NCBI GenBank assembly: GCA_037447655.1
Contig: JBBHKE010000434.1
Coordinates: 1-64,000 of the forward strand
DNA length: 64,000 bases
Direction: 5' to 3'
From: Zygnema cylindricum
Taxonomy: Eukaryota > Streptophyta > Zygnematophyceae > Zygnematales > Zygnemataceae
Part shown: positions 1 to 12,185 of the stretch, piece by piece
How positions within the stretch are numbered: the first letter of the stretch is position 1
Layout: every line of letters begins with the position of its first letter
Translations under genes and position numbers: made by a program
The notes under the pieces: generated by a model
What the model saw: the letters and a program-made list of their open reading frames with translations, nothing else
The model's database searches: none
What the model was told of the DNA's origin: nothing

Positions 1-590
1 AGAGAGAGAGAGAGAGAGAGACGGGAAGTAGGGTGAGAGGAGGAGGGAAAGGGGAGGAGAAGAGGGGAGGGAGGGGTACAGGGAGGAGTAGCGTCAAAAA
101 AAGGCCATATGCCAGTTTTGCAGAGAGCGAGGGACGGGCAGGAGGGTGGGAGAAAGGAAGGAGAAGCTCCAAAAGAAGGCCACGCGTCAGTTTTAGAGAG
201 AGGGACGAGGAGGGAGAGGAGAAGAGGAAGAGGAGAGAGGGGAGTGGGACAGGGAGGAGGAGCTTTAAAGGAAAGCCATGTGTCAGTTTTGGAGAGAGTG
301 AAGGATCCCGGAGGAGAAAGAGGGGAGAAGGGAGAGGGACAGGGAGGAGGAGCTCCTAAAGAAAGATATTGTGTCATTTTTGGAGGGAGATTGAGGGAGA
401 GGGGGGTATGGAGAGAAGAAGAGGAAGAGGAGAGGGGGGGGGGGACAGGAAGAGGGACAGGCAACAGGGAGAGGGGCAGAGAGGAGAGGGACAGAGAAGA
501 GGGAGAAGGGAACGGGAGGAGGGACAGAGAGGAGGGAGAGGGACGGGAGGAGAGAGGGAACAGGGAAGCAGTGAGGGACACCATACAGTG
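1..590. repeat. Polypurine tract with ~85-bp minisatellite
   Basis: The + strand is almost pure G/A. Within it a unit containing GGGACAGGGAGGAGGAGCT, an A-rich stretch and then GTCAGTTTT plus GGAGAGAG recurs about four times (near 74-135, 155-215, 245-305 and 331-395). Long open frames exist because purine-only DNA rarely makes stops in some frames. One frame repeats a peptide of the form RRSxKxxPxVSF, but there is no codon, splice or family evidence for a gene. Confidence 0.7.
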
Positions 591-1199
591 AGCACTCAGA
601 CTCTAATTCACAGTGGTCGGCGCTAACAAAGTAATAAAACTAATAGGTTTTTTTGACAATAGCAATCGACATTGTACATACCATTCTCCTGCCATTTTTT
701 TTTTAAAAGACAAAAAAATATTCATCAATATCAAATCGTAGAGCCACTCCAAAGTTTCGATCAAATCCCTAATTATCCCATAAGACCGCTATTTGCTTCC
801 TTTTTTTCGTCAATTCTATAAAAACCACAAAAGAGTTAGCTTTAAAGTTGGAACATTTTCCCTAACAATAACTTGATTATCAAATGTTGTTCATTTCTAA
901 AAAACTCAAGACCATTCAAATTTACTGAAGATAACATGAAGTATAGACAGTTGTTCTCTACCACATCATTTAGCTGAAGTGTCTGAAATTGATTCCTAGT
1001 GCCCAAGGTTTTTATTCGTATATACCAACACGTAAAATCATAGTGTTCTCAGAGTCGTCTTAAAATTCACACCTGTCCATCTTCTAACTTTAACCCACAT
1101 ATTTTTGCATCACATTATGCAGTAATGTTAATTAAACATCTCAAAATCTGTCAAGGGCCAAAATAACCAATAGGAAGGAGCAACAAAAAGTATAGGCGA
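591..1199. other. Unannotated AT-rich intergenic DNA
   Basis: About 600 bases of AT-rich sequence with scattered stops in all frames. I see no splice-supported exon, RNA gene or repeat here. Confidence 0.4.
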
Positions 1200-1432
1200 T
1201 GCACACTGAATAACTTTGTCCCCTTTATCGCGTTAGCGTTAATGTTTTTTCCGGCCTTTGGACTCATTTTTTCCTGTGCACACTTGTCAGATTAATAATC
1301 CGAAGATTGTAATGGAAAGGTAAAATTCTTACCTTTCACTTGGCAATCTTCAAATGAACATTGGACAGGTGTGCAGAAAAGTTGATTAAAGAGGCGAAAA
1401 AACTACTAACGCTAATAACGATACACGGTGTA
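1200..1432. mobile_element. Inverted-repeat element with GTGCACAC hairpin core
   Basis: The right end reads GCTAATAACGATACACGGTGTA, sharing the CGGTGTA terminus and the TAGCGTTAA-type subterminal motif with the other small inverted-repeat elements of this window. The core contains GTGCACACTTGTCAGATTA and, in inverted form, GGACAGGTGTGCAG, so a single strand can fold into a long hairpin. Related cores occur near 31234-31339, 52830-52976 and 55218-55472. The left end is less certain than the right. No coding capacity; a non-autonomous DNA transposon is the best reading. Confidence 0.55.
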
Positions 1433-1959
1433 CCAAACTACTAAGAAGGCCCACTTGGACAATTTCCTAACTAATCTCTTGTTTCAATTTTTTGGCTTGG
1501 GTCATTATTTTCAGAACTCCCTCACGTCCGCACATTAACCAGCTTCTTAAACCACCAAAGCCTACAATCATGTCTTTAAATCGCTTTTGCTACCAATTTT
1601 CCTCAACTCCATATTGGCATATGTATGTGTAGATTTAACAACAACGAAGTTTCTGCCCTATTATTGAGAGTCATGGCTGAAAAATACCAGAAGCCACACT
1701 ATAAATCATAGCTGTGACTATGAAATCTCCCTTCAACGAATTCATGCAAAGTGAAAAAATGTACCAGTGGTTCTGGTGGTTCAGGGTTTATAGGACTTAC
1801 AAAGTTTGAGAGGATTTTATATTTTTTAGAGAAGGATTTTTAGGGTTTCTAGTTAATGAGAAAACCTATAGACCGGATTGACCTAAGGCTGCGAGAGCAA
1901 CAGTGCCAATATCAATAGATGATACATGAAAAAAAAATTCCAGAGAAGGGGAGAGGAAG
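1433..1959. other. Unannotated intergenic DNA
   Basis: About 500 bases in which I see no supported gene or repeat. Confidence 0.35.
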
Positions 1960-2216
1960 GAGGGAGGGAGGGATGGAGGGAGGGAGAAAGAGAGAGAGAT
2001 GGGGAGGAGAGAGAGAGATGGGGAGGAGAGAGAGAGACGGGGAGGAGAGAGAGAGATGGGGAGGAGAGAGAGAGATGGGGAGGAGAGAGAGAGACGGGGG
2101 GGAGAGAGAGAGAGGGGGGGGAGAGAGAGAGAAGGGGGGGAGAGAGAGAGAGGGGGGAGAGAGAGAGAGGGAGGGAGAGAGAGAGGGAGGGGGAGAGAGG
2201 GGAGAAAGAGAGAGAA
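1960..2216. repeat. GGGGAGGAGAGAGAGAGA microsatellite
   Basis: Tandem array of an ~18-base purine unit (GATGGGGAGGAGAGAGAGA and close variants) grading into GGGAGAGA repeats. The reading frames across it encode only Arg/Glu/Gly repeats and are not considered genes. Confidence 0.8.
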
Positions 2217-2569
2217 TTATGTTGTATTGTTAAAACAATTGATTTTAAATCTCATAGTCTAAGAAAGACTCACCTGGATTGGCAAAAGTTTTCTTAAGTG
2301 AGCTCGAGCATCCGCCAACTTCTTGTAACCTGGCATTGCATGAGAGAAAAAGAAAAAAAAGAAAAATTGTCATAAATTTCGAGTGTCATTCAATTACCTT
2401 GTAAACAATTAAATAATAATAGTAATAATAATAATGATGGAAAAAAACTCCTTACAAAAAAAGAACGGGAAAAAGGAAGAAAAAAAGAGGGACTTCTATG
2501 TTGGAACTGAAGTATAATAGTGAGGATGGCACCTTGGAAATACTTAATAAATTTCACAATTTGATGGTT

Positions 2570-2694
2570 ATTAGTGCTAATGCGAAATTAGAATTAACAA
2601 TACTTATTTAGTGCAAGGAGACGTGGCAGATTGTAGTCCACGTCCTTAAATAATGTTGTTAACTCTATTTTGATTTTTGGTCAAAAAAGTCGCG
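2570..2694. repeat. 125-bp partial copy of the adjacent MITE interior
   Basis: This stretch, from TTAGTGCTAATGCGAAATTA to AAAAAAGTCGCG, recurs almost letter for letter at 2780-2904 inside the neighbouring element (offset 210 bp). It lacks the terminal inverted repeats, so it is a truncated or tandemly duplicated piece of that element. Confidence 0.8.
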
Positions 2695-2746
2695 TTGGTT
2701 GGAAATGTTCTAAAATCAAGTTGACTTATTGATACTTCGACTTTAC

Positions 2747-2946
2747 TACACCGCTCATCGTTATTAGCGTTAAAGATTTATTAGTGCTAATGCGAAATTA
2801 GAATTAACAATACTTATTTAGTGCAAGGAGACGTGGCAGATTGTAGTCCACGTCCTTAAATAATGTTGTTAACTCTATTTTGATTTTTGGTCAAAAAAGT
2901 CGCGACCGAATTAGTGTTATTAACACTAATAACGATTAGCGGTGTA
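2747..2946. mobile_element. ~200-bp MITE with TACACCG termini
   Basis: The left end begins TACACCGCTCATCGTTATTA and the right end is its near-perfect inverted complement (two mismatches over 27 bp). The ends begin and finish with TA, compatible with a TA target-site duplication of Tc1/mariner type. The interior is non-coding. A sister copy lies at 3264-3466. Superfamily assignment is inference. Confidence 0.7.
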
Positions 2947-3263
2947 CACCGCCCATCACTATTAGAGTTAGACATTTTCCGGGCACTTAAACGTCTTTAA
3001 CTTGATTGTCATTTGTTGGATTCTATTTCTGAGGGGGAGCTAAGTTAATGGTCTCACCTTCCGATCGTGATGTCATGCTTATAAAAAACGAAAATTATGT
3101 GATGAAAAAGACAAAAAAAACACATTGACTGCCCGAAAATGTTTAAAACTAATAGCAACAGCGGTGTAATTCATAGTGTAATTTTCTTCCTTTGCCTCAT
3201 AATGCAAAACGTTAGGGTATAGAATTCATGTTTGCTATGATTTTCTACCACTACTTAGTTAAA

Positions 3264-3466
3264 TACACCGCCCATCGTTATTAGTGTTAAAGAAAAATTA
3301 GTGTAAATGCGAAATTATAATTAATAATACTAATTTAGTGCAAGGTGACGTGGCTGATTTTGGTCCACTTCTTTAAATAATGTTGTTAACACTATTTTGT
3401 GATTTTTGGCCAAAAAAAGTCGCGACAGAATTAGTGTTATTAACACTAATAACGATGGGTGGTGTA
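3264..3466. mobile_element. ~203-bp MITE, sister of the 2747-2946 copy
   Basis: Terminal inverted repeats of 27 bp with one mismatch (left end TACACCGCCCATCGTTATTA). The interior aligns with 2747-2946, including the shared GTGCAAGG-GACGTGGC and AAGTCGCGAC segments, with point differences that show the two copies are not a fresh duplication. Non-coding. Confidence 0.75.
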
Positions 3467-3926
3467 GTTTCCAATCCTTTTGAAAGGTAAGAGAGGGAGA
3501 GGGAGAGGGAGAGGGAGAGAGTGAGAGACTCACGATTTTCTACAGTCATTCTAAATTGATAATCGGAACCATCAGTTCCTGAAGGACGCGGTCCTTTCCC
3601 GCCTTCTCTCTTCATTGCTGCGGCTTCAAGATCAGCGTTAAAGTCGACCTGTCACTACTTCACGAGAATATGTGGTACAAGAGTTTTAAAAAAGGTCGGT
3701 GAACGAGTTTAAAAGCCCAAACTCCAGGAAAACGAAAAGGAAGCTGAGATCCTTGAGAGTTACGAAAAATGTTTGTACAATGCGTCTAAATGCGTTGAAG
3801 TGTTTCTGTTACAAGCCCACAATAATAAGTTGAGAACATGAGATTCATTTGTGCAGAATTGCAAATGCCCGTGTGATGCATAGTGTCAAACGACCGTCAA
3901 TAATCGTCACCAAATTCCAAACCGTC
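3467..3926. other. Upstream region of the tRNase Z gene
   Basis: Intergenic DNA with a short GGGAGA repeat at about 3490-3525. It presumably carries the tRNase Z promoter, but I recognise no TATA or other decisive site. Confidence 0.3.
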
Positions 3927-4137
3927 CGTGCTAAATATATGGGAGAGAAATTCAATCATCTTTCACATCCGCTGCGCCGGCCGTCAATAATCGTAGCCGT
4001 GCTAAATATATGGCAGTGAAATTCAATCATCTTTCACATCCACTGCGCCGGCCGTCAATAATCGTAGCCGTGCTAAAAATATGGGAGTGAAATTCCAATC
4101 ATCTTCCACATCCGCTGCGCCGGCCGTCAACAATCGT
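3927..4137 (+). repeat. 71-bp tandem repeat over the tRNase Z start
   Basis: Three copies with a 71-bp period start at 3927, 3998 and 4069, each beginning CGTGCTAAA; a degenerate piece precedes them from about 3886. Copies 1 and 2 each contain an ATG (3939 and 4010) opening a 26-codon frame that stops inside the next copy (4017-4019 and 4088-4090). Copy 3 has a one-base insertion that opens its ATG (4081) into the tRNase Z frame. The array therefore looks like tandem upstream ORFs leading into the main ORF. Confidence 0.85.
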
Positions 4138-7100
4138 CACCAAATCGTTTCAAACCGTGTTAAATGTACGAAACATCTTTTCACAATCCACTGCGCTTGC
4201 CATACCGCGTTCCCCATGCATCGTGCGCAGCTGCCTTGCGCCGCCTTCCGCGCAGTTTTCCGCGACTGTACGGCCGCAGCGGCGCTGCCCTTCCGCCCTC
4301 GGAGCCCCTGGCTGCTGCAGCGCCAGAGCAAGTTTGCAGTCTACCAGAAGTCCTCTCTGTCTCTCGGCTGTACCAAGGCTCTCTCCAGTTCTTATTCTAA
4401 GGGCAGTCGTGTTGCGCAGGGGACTCCTGCATCAGGGAATTCAGTTGAGAAAAAAAGTGAAGGCAGAAGTAGAGCGGAAAGGGTTCAGAAATCCGTTATG
4501 GCTCCAAACGCTCCCACACCTGTCAAATCTTCAGTTTCCTTTGTGCAAATCATGGGAACAGGGCTAGATATTGAAGACACTGCTCCGTCTGTTATGTTAT
4601 TTATGGAAAACCCTCTCCGTCGCTTTATTTTCAATGCAGGAGAGGGATTGCAAAGATACTGCATGGAACATAAGGTTCCGTTTATGCGAATCGACAACAT
4701 ATTGCTGACACGTGTCTGCACAGAAACAGCCGGTGGGCTTCCCGGTCTTTTACTCACATTGGCTAATAATATGTCTTCGGTCAATATCATGGGGCCCTCT
4801 AACTTGCAAAAGCTGGTAGACGCGATGAGGACGTTTATTCCTGGGACTGTTGTACGGGCAAAGAGCTTTGGAGAGAGTTTGCATATTGGAAACTCTAATG
4901 TAGTTTCGGAATCAAAGATATTGTCAAACCTAAACCTATTGCCAGTCTATAAGGACGAAACCGTTGATATTTCAGCTGTTATACTAGTGCCAGAAAATCT
5001 CGGGAAACTGCGAAAACCATCCATGTTAGAAAAAAAAGATGAAGCGAATCTCTATGAGAAGAGAGACCCTTCTACTTCGTCTGGGACTCAACAGCTTGAG
5101 TCAGGAAATGGAAAAAGCGAGGGGAGGCTGAGGGGAGAGAGTGAGGATGGCAGAAAGTACTTTGAAGCTGAGAAGGAAGAAGAGACAGTTGTGGTTCAGG
5201 CGGCAGATTTGGCGGTGGTTTATGTGTGTGAATTGCCAACAGTTCAGGGAAAGTTTGATCCAAAGAAAGCTATGGCGCTGGGACTTAGACCGGGGAAAAA
5301 GTACGGATTACTGCAGAAGGGCATCAGTGTGGAGTCAGATGACGGGACTCGAAAGGTAAGCTGCGGTTTTGTATTGTACCCGGTTTCTGGCAGGAGATGG
5401 TTTCTGGTAGGGTTTAAATGTGACAAGAGAGTGAAATATTGCGCGCCTATGCAGAGATTCTTAAGCTGGCTGTTTGTTCGGAAGAAACACAGCTTGTGAG
5501 TGTTTTTTTTGGGTTAATTCAGGTGGTTCAGTGCTCGATGTGCTGGAAGTTTGTCATCCGCAACTTAAACAAGATTTAGTTTGTTTTAATAGTCAAAATT
5601 TACGTCTAAGATGGCACCTAAATGATTTAATGATGGTTTGCTTGGAAAGGCGTGTGTAGTATGTCGTAAACCGTCATCAAATATATCAAGTTACCATATT
5701 AGACTTGACATGACAAATAAAAAAGTATTTCTAAGAAAATTAAAACCTGTGCAAGTTGGTGATGACATCTTCCAACGTATCGGAATTATCCACAAAGGTT
5801 TCTCTCAAACAAATAGCAACTTAACCTCTGTACAAAATTTAATCTTTCACTCGCTTGCCCGATTTATTTTCATCAAGTCAATTGTGACGAGTTGGTTTTT
5901 TCATGTCTTAAAGGCTCGTTGTAAATTATTTTAGTCAAGGAGTTATAGGAAAGGTGTGTAATTGCTCTACAGTGTTCTTAATAACTGCCTTCACACAACT
6001 CATCTTGTGATCAACGCCTTTTTCTATCAGCGTGCCAACTCATAGCAAGTAAGGCATTTGTTTTTTTAGAAATGAATGCCTGAGACTTTACAAGACATTT
6101 GATATAGGTAGAGCGGGTTTAACTATTACCGTGACAAGTATCTCTTTTAATTCATCATTTTCATCCTTCTTGCTCAGAAAAATGAGTCATTTTCTCATGC
6201 AAGTTCGGGTGAAGCTATGCCGATTAAGCCTTGCCACCCCTTTTTTTTTTGAATAAAGTTGAAAACGGGAAAGAAACCAAAACAAAAATAATGTGGCACA
6301 CCTCTGAATCATTTTCAGGCCATGTTTCAATCCTTTTTTCAGTGGCAGAAATTCCCAGAAAATTATTTTGCTGAAAGTGGCTGTTCATTTAATGTTTTTG
6401 TAAAACGGTTGTTTTTGAAAACCCAAATTACAGATGCAAAGTACTTCTCCTGTCTTACTTTAAGAGTTGTGCCTTTAAACAGTGGTACTGTAGATGATCA
6501 ATTTAGATTTTACAATTTAAAGTGAACAAATCCATGTTGTACGCAGTTTGACTTTTAATAAGTACTTTTGGTGTCTGTTGTAACTCGAGTGCACAGTATG
6601 GCTTTCGTATGATTTTGGTCTTTGTGTCAGAGCTCATTTGTGGGAACAGTTAAGGGGGTCTATTACAACTAGACGATAATAACTTGGGATCAGTTTGACT
6701 TTGCTTTACATATCCATCGGATAATCAAAGGGATGAGTTGGAAAGTTGACATTCATTTTTTTTTGAAATTTACAGTTGATATCGAAGACAATTAACTCCT
6801 TGCACAAATCTTGCATAGACAGCCCACAACTAAGAGGCAACACAACTTCATATATATGATCCATCTGTTGACTGGAAATTTTGTTAAGTCGTAATCCTTT
6901 CAACACACAAGTTAGTATTTGTATTCTCAATGTATGCTGAAGTTTATGTTGAGGGAGGGGAGGGAGGGAGGGAGGAAAGGGAGGGATGGAGGGAGGGAAG
7001 GGAGCGAGGGAGGGAGCGAGAGGGAGGGAGGGAGGGAGGGAGGGAGGGAGGGAGGGAATTGAGGGATGAAGGGAGGGAGGGAGGAATGGATTGATGGATG

Positions 7101-10100
7101 GATGTTGGAGACATGCACACATGAACACAATGAAGGACTTCGTTCAGGTTCACGTCATTGACCTTCAATTGGCCACTGAAATGGTTGGTTCTCTGTATCA
7201 TCACTCTGTTCCCTCAACTATGAATTGCTCAGTCAAAAGCATTTCCGGTTAGAACTTATGAGACCTCATTTATGCTCATGGTTGAAAGCCAAGCTACTTG
7301 TCGGTTTGAGACCCAAACTTTAAAATGGAAATGATGTTGTGTGTTGGGATATGTTGCCACTTCATATGATTTTGGGTATGGATGTTTTTTAAGCGACTAA
7401 TTTTTTTGGCTAGTCACTTGCAGTTCCTGTGACACTTTGTTATCTTGCTATCTAATTTCTGTACCGTAACTCACTACAACAAATTGTAAAGCAAATTGAA
7501 GCTCCTGCCCTAGTGAGGATTTTGTTGCCTTTGTCATATTACAGAGAAATCGAATGCTTCCACGTACTGTAGTAATTTTTGCGCCATGACCCTTGTTAAA
7601 TTGTTTTATTTTTGTTTGGGCAGCAAAATGCCTTGTTTGAAAGTTTTTCTGATGGTATAGGTTTTGTAGTTTCAAGGTGAGGTATCTTTTGGCATGGAAT
7701 AGTCTTTGCATTATAGATAGTTATAAACGCAGGTGATTACATAATTGTTTTTTATTTGTACAATATCATTTCCTTTTCACTTTCTTAACTGTTGTTAAGC
7801 TATAAGTGGTCAGTCCTTCATCACACAGTAGACACCAATAGTTTTGCCATACTTCTGATGTTTCCATGTTCAGATTCTTGTGAACATGTGTTTTTAGTTG
7901 GCGTCTTCAGTTTTGTTTTTATTAGCTATTCGTAGACTTAGACTGCCATTCGTAGTTACTTGGTTACTCGATAGTATGACATGGACTGTGAAAATAAAAG
8001 AAACACGGCAACTTGTGCAAAATGCGGATTTGACTGTAATAGCATCAATTCTAGTGATTTTTTTCTCTAGACCTAGGGTTTACATACAAGGGGAAGACCT
8101 TGCTTATTAGCAACTAAATATTTTTGAAGCTTGTGATGGTTTTTATATAGTTTTGTACTGTTGAATTTCACGATGATCTCTCCTTGCTATGATGGAGTCG
8201 TCGAGCAAGGAACACAAAAATGGTTACTACAATCGGTTGTTGGTCATGTGTATTGTAGAGCTTGGGTGCATCAGGTGATATACTAACAGGGTATAAGCCC
8301 TTCTATCAGGCCTGTGCTAATATCATCATCCTGAGATGGTTGCAGATTCACCCTCTTGATGTGATGTCACCGCCCATCCCTGGCCCTATCTTGTTACTCG
8401 TTGATTGTCCAAGCGCCGATCATCTTCCGTCCCTTCTAATCTCTCCTGGCTTAGAACAATTCTACGAGGCAGCAGGTGGGAATGTCCGGCTCGCCATCCA
8501 TTTAGGTCCCCATTCAATTGTTCAGCGAGATGAGTACCGCCGCTGGATGGCTCGGTTTGGGAAGGAGACCAATCATATCTTGGCTGGTCATGGCAGGTAC
8601 AAACTGCACGATTTCTTGCCTCACTGCCTTGTATGCACCGTCGTAGGAATAGAACTCCATTATTGACTCTTCTTGAACCTTCTTCTTAACTTCTCTTCTC
8701 TTCTTATTGACTCTTCTCTTCTTCGTCTCTTCTTCTCTTCTACAGTTTATTATGTATATATAACTCTCTTATCCTACAAACTTTAAACGTCAGCCTACCT
8801 GGGCCTCTTCGAGCTATAAGCTTTTTGTACAAAAAAAGGATGGAGTATAGTAAGGCCGAGGTCCACACCTCGGCCATCCATTATTGAGTTTATTCCCAGA
8901 AGTTTGTGGAATCCACAGCCATGCTTTACATTTGGTGAGCAGTTTGCAAGTGAACTCATTGGTTTCACAATCAAGTGGGCTAAATGCGAACAGTGCACTG
9001 AGGGAGGGAAAGTTGGGGGCATGGAGTATGTTGCAGAAATGATGTTGTTTCACCTATTATGGCTGCAAGTGCAAAGGTGACAGCTCGCCTTAATCTTCTC
9101 TGTCCGCGAGTCTTTCCTGCATATGGATTGGGACTGGATGAGTCCACAGAGGACAAGGAGTTGAAAGTGGAACCTGGACAGAAGGCAATCGGAAAAGAAG
9201 AGAGAATACCGCTTGACACTATAAAGGAAGAGAAGGTAGGGTGTGACAACCTGCCTTGATGTTTCCCTTTGGTAGCTTCTTGAGGTTAATGAAAAAGAGA
9301 TGTGGACATAAATGCTTCTACATTAGTTCCTGGAAGCCTCTTTGCTTAATATAATGATGGATTATTTACGGTTATTTGAGCTGTGTACGTGGCCAACTTT
9401 TTTGATGTTTTATTCACATGTATCTGGCAAATTTTATGATTTGTGTTGTATTTATTTGATTGGCAGGTCCTTGACGATGTTGGATGGGAAGCAAATTTGG
9501 GGCCTATCATCCTGTCAGAAAATTTGTTGAAGGTAAGTTAAGTAATGAAATTGTGATGAAGTTCCTCATATATTGAAGCAGAAAGTATTCTGATGCTGCA
9601 TGTTGAATGTAGCGTGCTCCTAATTCTGCCTGCTTCTAGAAATCAGCTATTTGCTTATTCCTGGTGAATGCTTGTTTCCTAAGGATGGAATTGGGAAAAT
9701 CGTTGTGTGTTTTATACTTTTGTTTAAGTTTGTCCGTGCTTGGCTTACATTTGTTCTTGGAGTTCAGTGCTCATTTTTTGCAAGTTGCTCAGGAGCTGAG
9801 CGCTTTTTTTTTCCCTTCCCATGTGATGATGATTTGTTACTGTTCCTACCTGCGATGTCTTTCACACTGTGGCTCACCAAAGGGGTGACGACACTAACCT
9901 GTAGTGTTGTGTTGTGTGTGGTTTCTGGAACTGTGTCCCACATCTTTCTCTTCAGTTCCAGTTGCAGCCCAGTGTGAATGCAAGAGTTGACCGGACCGCG
10001 GTTCCAAAGCCTTTGTTTCTGCAAAGTGTTCGCGAAGACCTTTGTAAGGAACAGCCAGAAGTACTTTTGGCAGCTCAACAGATTGCAGCTTTGTGGGAAC

Positions 10101-12185
10101 AGAGAACAGACGGAGGAAAACATAACCAGGAAACTAAGGAAATAGGAGAAGATAGTACTATGGACTATGGAGAAAGTAATGAGAAGGATCTGGAAAAGGA
10201 AATGGGAACTGTTGCAAAGAGGCAAAGGTATGTTGAGGAACCGTGGCTTAACGAAAATGCGTTTATGATGGAGTCTGTACCAGTTCCTAGTGCTGCTTCT
10301 AGTTTGCAAACGGAGGTGAAAGAGTTCAGAGACACTGCCAACCCCCTAGTAAACCATGTTGATATTCTCACATCGCAGAAGATTTTGGGGACAATTGAAA
10401 CCAAAAGCAGTTTGGAACCACTGAAGGAGGCAGTGGATTGTTTGGCTGACGGTTCGTCTACTGATAAAATTGTCTCTGGTGTGGGTGAGACACCGGAGTC
10501 TCCGAAAGCTGGTCGGAGACGAGGAAGGAGGGGGTTGAAAGAGGTTGCTAAAGCAAAGCCCGTAGAGAATTTGCAAAACAACGGCAGCAGTATGGCAAAT
10601 GAAGTTTGTAAGGGAGAGGTGGATGAGAATAGGGGGATAGAAATAGACGAAAGAGCAGAGAATATTCCTAATTTTTTCAAGAAAATTGGACGAAGGAGAA
10701 TGGAAATTGTCTTTTTGGGGACAGGCTCCTCCATGCCCTCTAAGTATCGCAATGTGAGCGCCATATATGTTCATCTGTTTGACCAGGGCGGCATTATGCT
10801 GGACTGTGGAGAAGGCACATACGGTCAGTTGCGACGGAGGTAGGCTTTTGTTTTTGTTGTCACTCACTCTATTGCGGATTCAGGGTGGCTGCTTAAAGCA
10901 ATAATGATGATATTTAGGTGGGAATTTGTTACCGTACGTAGAAGTCAAATGGCTCAGAGCAACAAAGCGGAAGGTATGTAGCCATATTCCTTATCGTTGG
11001 CCTGTTTTATGTGCAGATATGGAAACCAGGGAGCAGATGAAATTATCAGCAAGCTTGGGCTGATTTGGATATCACATATTCATGCAGACCATCACGTGGG
11101 CATGCTGCGAATCCTGGCCGTCCGTCAGAGCCTCCTTGGTGGCCTCGGAAGGTGCCCTCCTCTTTTAGTAGTGGGCCCGAGGCAGCTCAAGCCTCTGCTG
11201 GACGCTTATCAGCAGCTTGAGAACCTTAGTGCCGTGTTTCTTGACTGCTCACAGACCACAAAGATGGCCGAAGCAAAAGCAAAGGCGAAGGAGGAAAAGG
11301 AGGTGGCAGCTCTTTCCGCTGTTGAGTTTCAGGGCATTCCTGAAGAGAAGGGTGGCTTAGTGCAGTTTGGGGAAAGGGGGGGAAGCCCACGGAGGAGAAT
11401 GTTGCAGCCGTTTTGGCAACAAGCAAAAATCTTTCCAAAAGAGTTAGATCTGGATGGACGAAGGACACTTGTGGAAGTGCTGCATCGACTCGGGTTGCAA
11501 AGGCTTGAGAGTGTTGAAGTTTCTCACTGCAATCACGCATATGGAGTGGTGATAGAGTCGATCGACTTCGACCAGAAAAGTGATATTGACACTCAAGAAG
11601 GATGGAAATTGGCCTACTCGGGGGACACACGACCTTGTCAATCTCTTGTCGATGCAAGTCAGGGGGCCACTGTGCTCATCCATGAGGTTGGTTTTTCTGC
11701 CTCGAGTTTGCTTGCGAGACCTTACTGTGTTTGGTTATGTTTTGTGATCTCGCATTTATGCTCCCACTTCCAATAAAAAAATTGTCCACAACAGAAGAAA
11801 CTCTGACTGGCGAGTTATGTAGAGGCCACATGTGCATGTCTCATCATTGGAGGGCGGAGGTTTGGGACTTTGGCAGGCAACTTTCGACGATGAAATGCAG
11901 GAGGATGCCATCAACAAGCGCCATAGTATGACAAAGGAAGCAGTAGAGGTTGGAGTATTGGCCGGGGCTTATCGCACCATTTTGACGCATTTTAGCCAAA
12001 GGTATCCGAAGATCCCCGTCATTGATGCCAGCTACACGGACAGGACCTGCATTGCCTTCGACATGATGAGTGCCAACATGGCCGATCTACCCTTTTTGCC
12101 AAAGCTTTTGCCTGCATTGAAGATTTTGTTCAAGGAGGAGATTATGGAAGCAGAAGAGGCAAAAGAATTGAGAGAGGTTGATTGA
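4081..12185 (+). CDS. Long-form tRNase Z (tRNA 3' endonuclease, ELAC2/TRZ3-TRZ4 type)
   Basis: Removes 3' trailers from pre-tRNAs. Exons by splice reading: 4081-5355, 8346-8596, 9037-9235, 9467-9532, 9956-10839, 11017-11686, 11877-12185; all phases agree and give 1217 residues. The N-terminal half holds the degenerate beta-lactamase domain ([11 protein letters not shown], residues ~180-230). The catalytic half starts near residue 846 ([18 protein letters not shown]) and carries the zinc motif HIHADHH (~912-918), [15 protein letters not shown], the LIHE-ATF junction and [12 protein letters not shown], closely matching the plant family. The N-terminus is basic with few acids, suggesting mitochondrial or plastid import. 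ATG 4081 lies in a tandem repeat, so ATG 4216 is an alternative start. Intron 1 is 2990 bp. Intron phases and motifs leave no doubt about the family; organelle targeting is inferred. Confidence 0.95.
6948..7095. repeat. GGGA-rich microsatellite in tRNase Z intron 1
   Basis: A GGGAGGGA/GGGAGGGAGCGA tract lying inside the 2990-bp first intron. Reading frames across it on the minus strand are Pro/Ser/Leu repeats without other support. Confidence 0.8.

Noticed and set aside
33-626. Overlapping open frames of 85-160 codons
   Set aside because: Caused by purine-only repeat DNA; no homology, splice or codon support.
1919-2297. Arg/Glu/Gly-rich open frames
   Set aside because: By-products of the GGGGAGGAGAGAGA repeat; all three frames are open.
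9764-10867. Large minus-strand frames opposite tRNase Z exon 5
   Set aside because: Antisense shadows of a well-supported coding exon.
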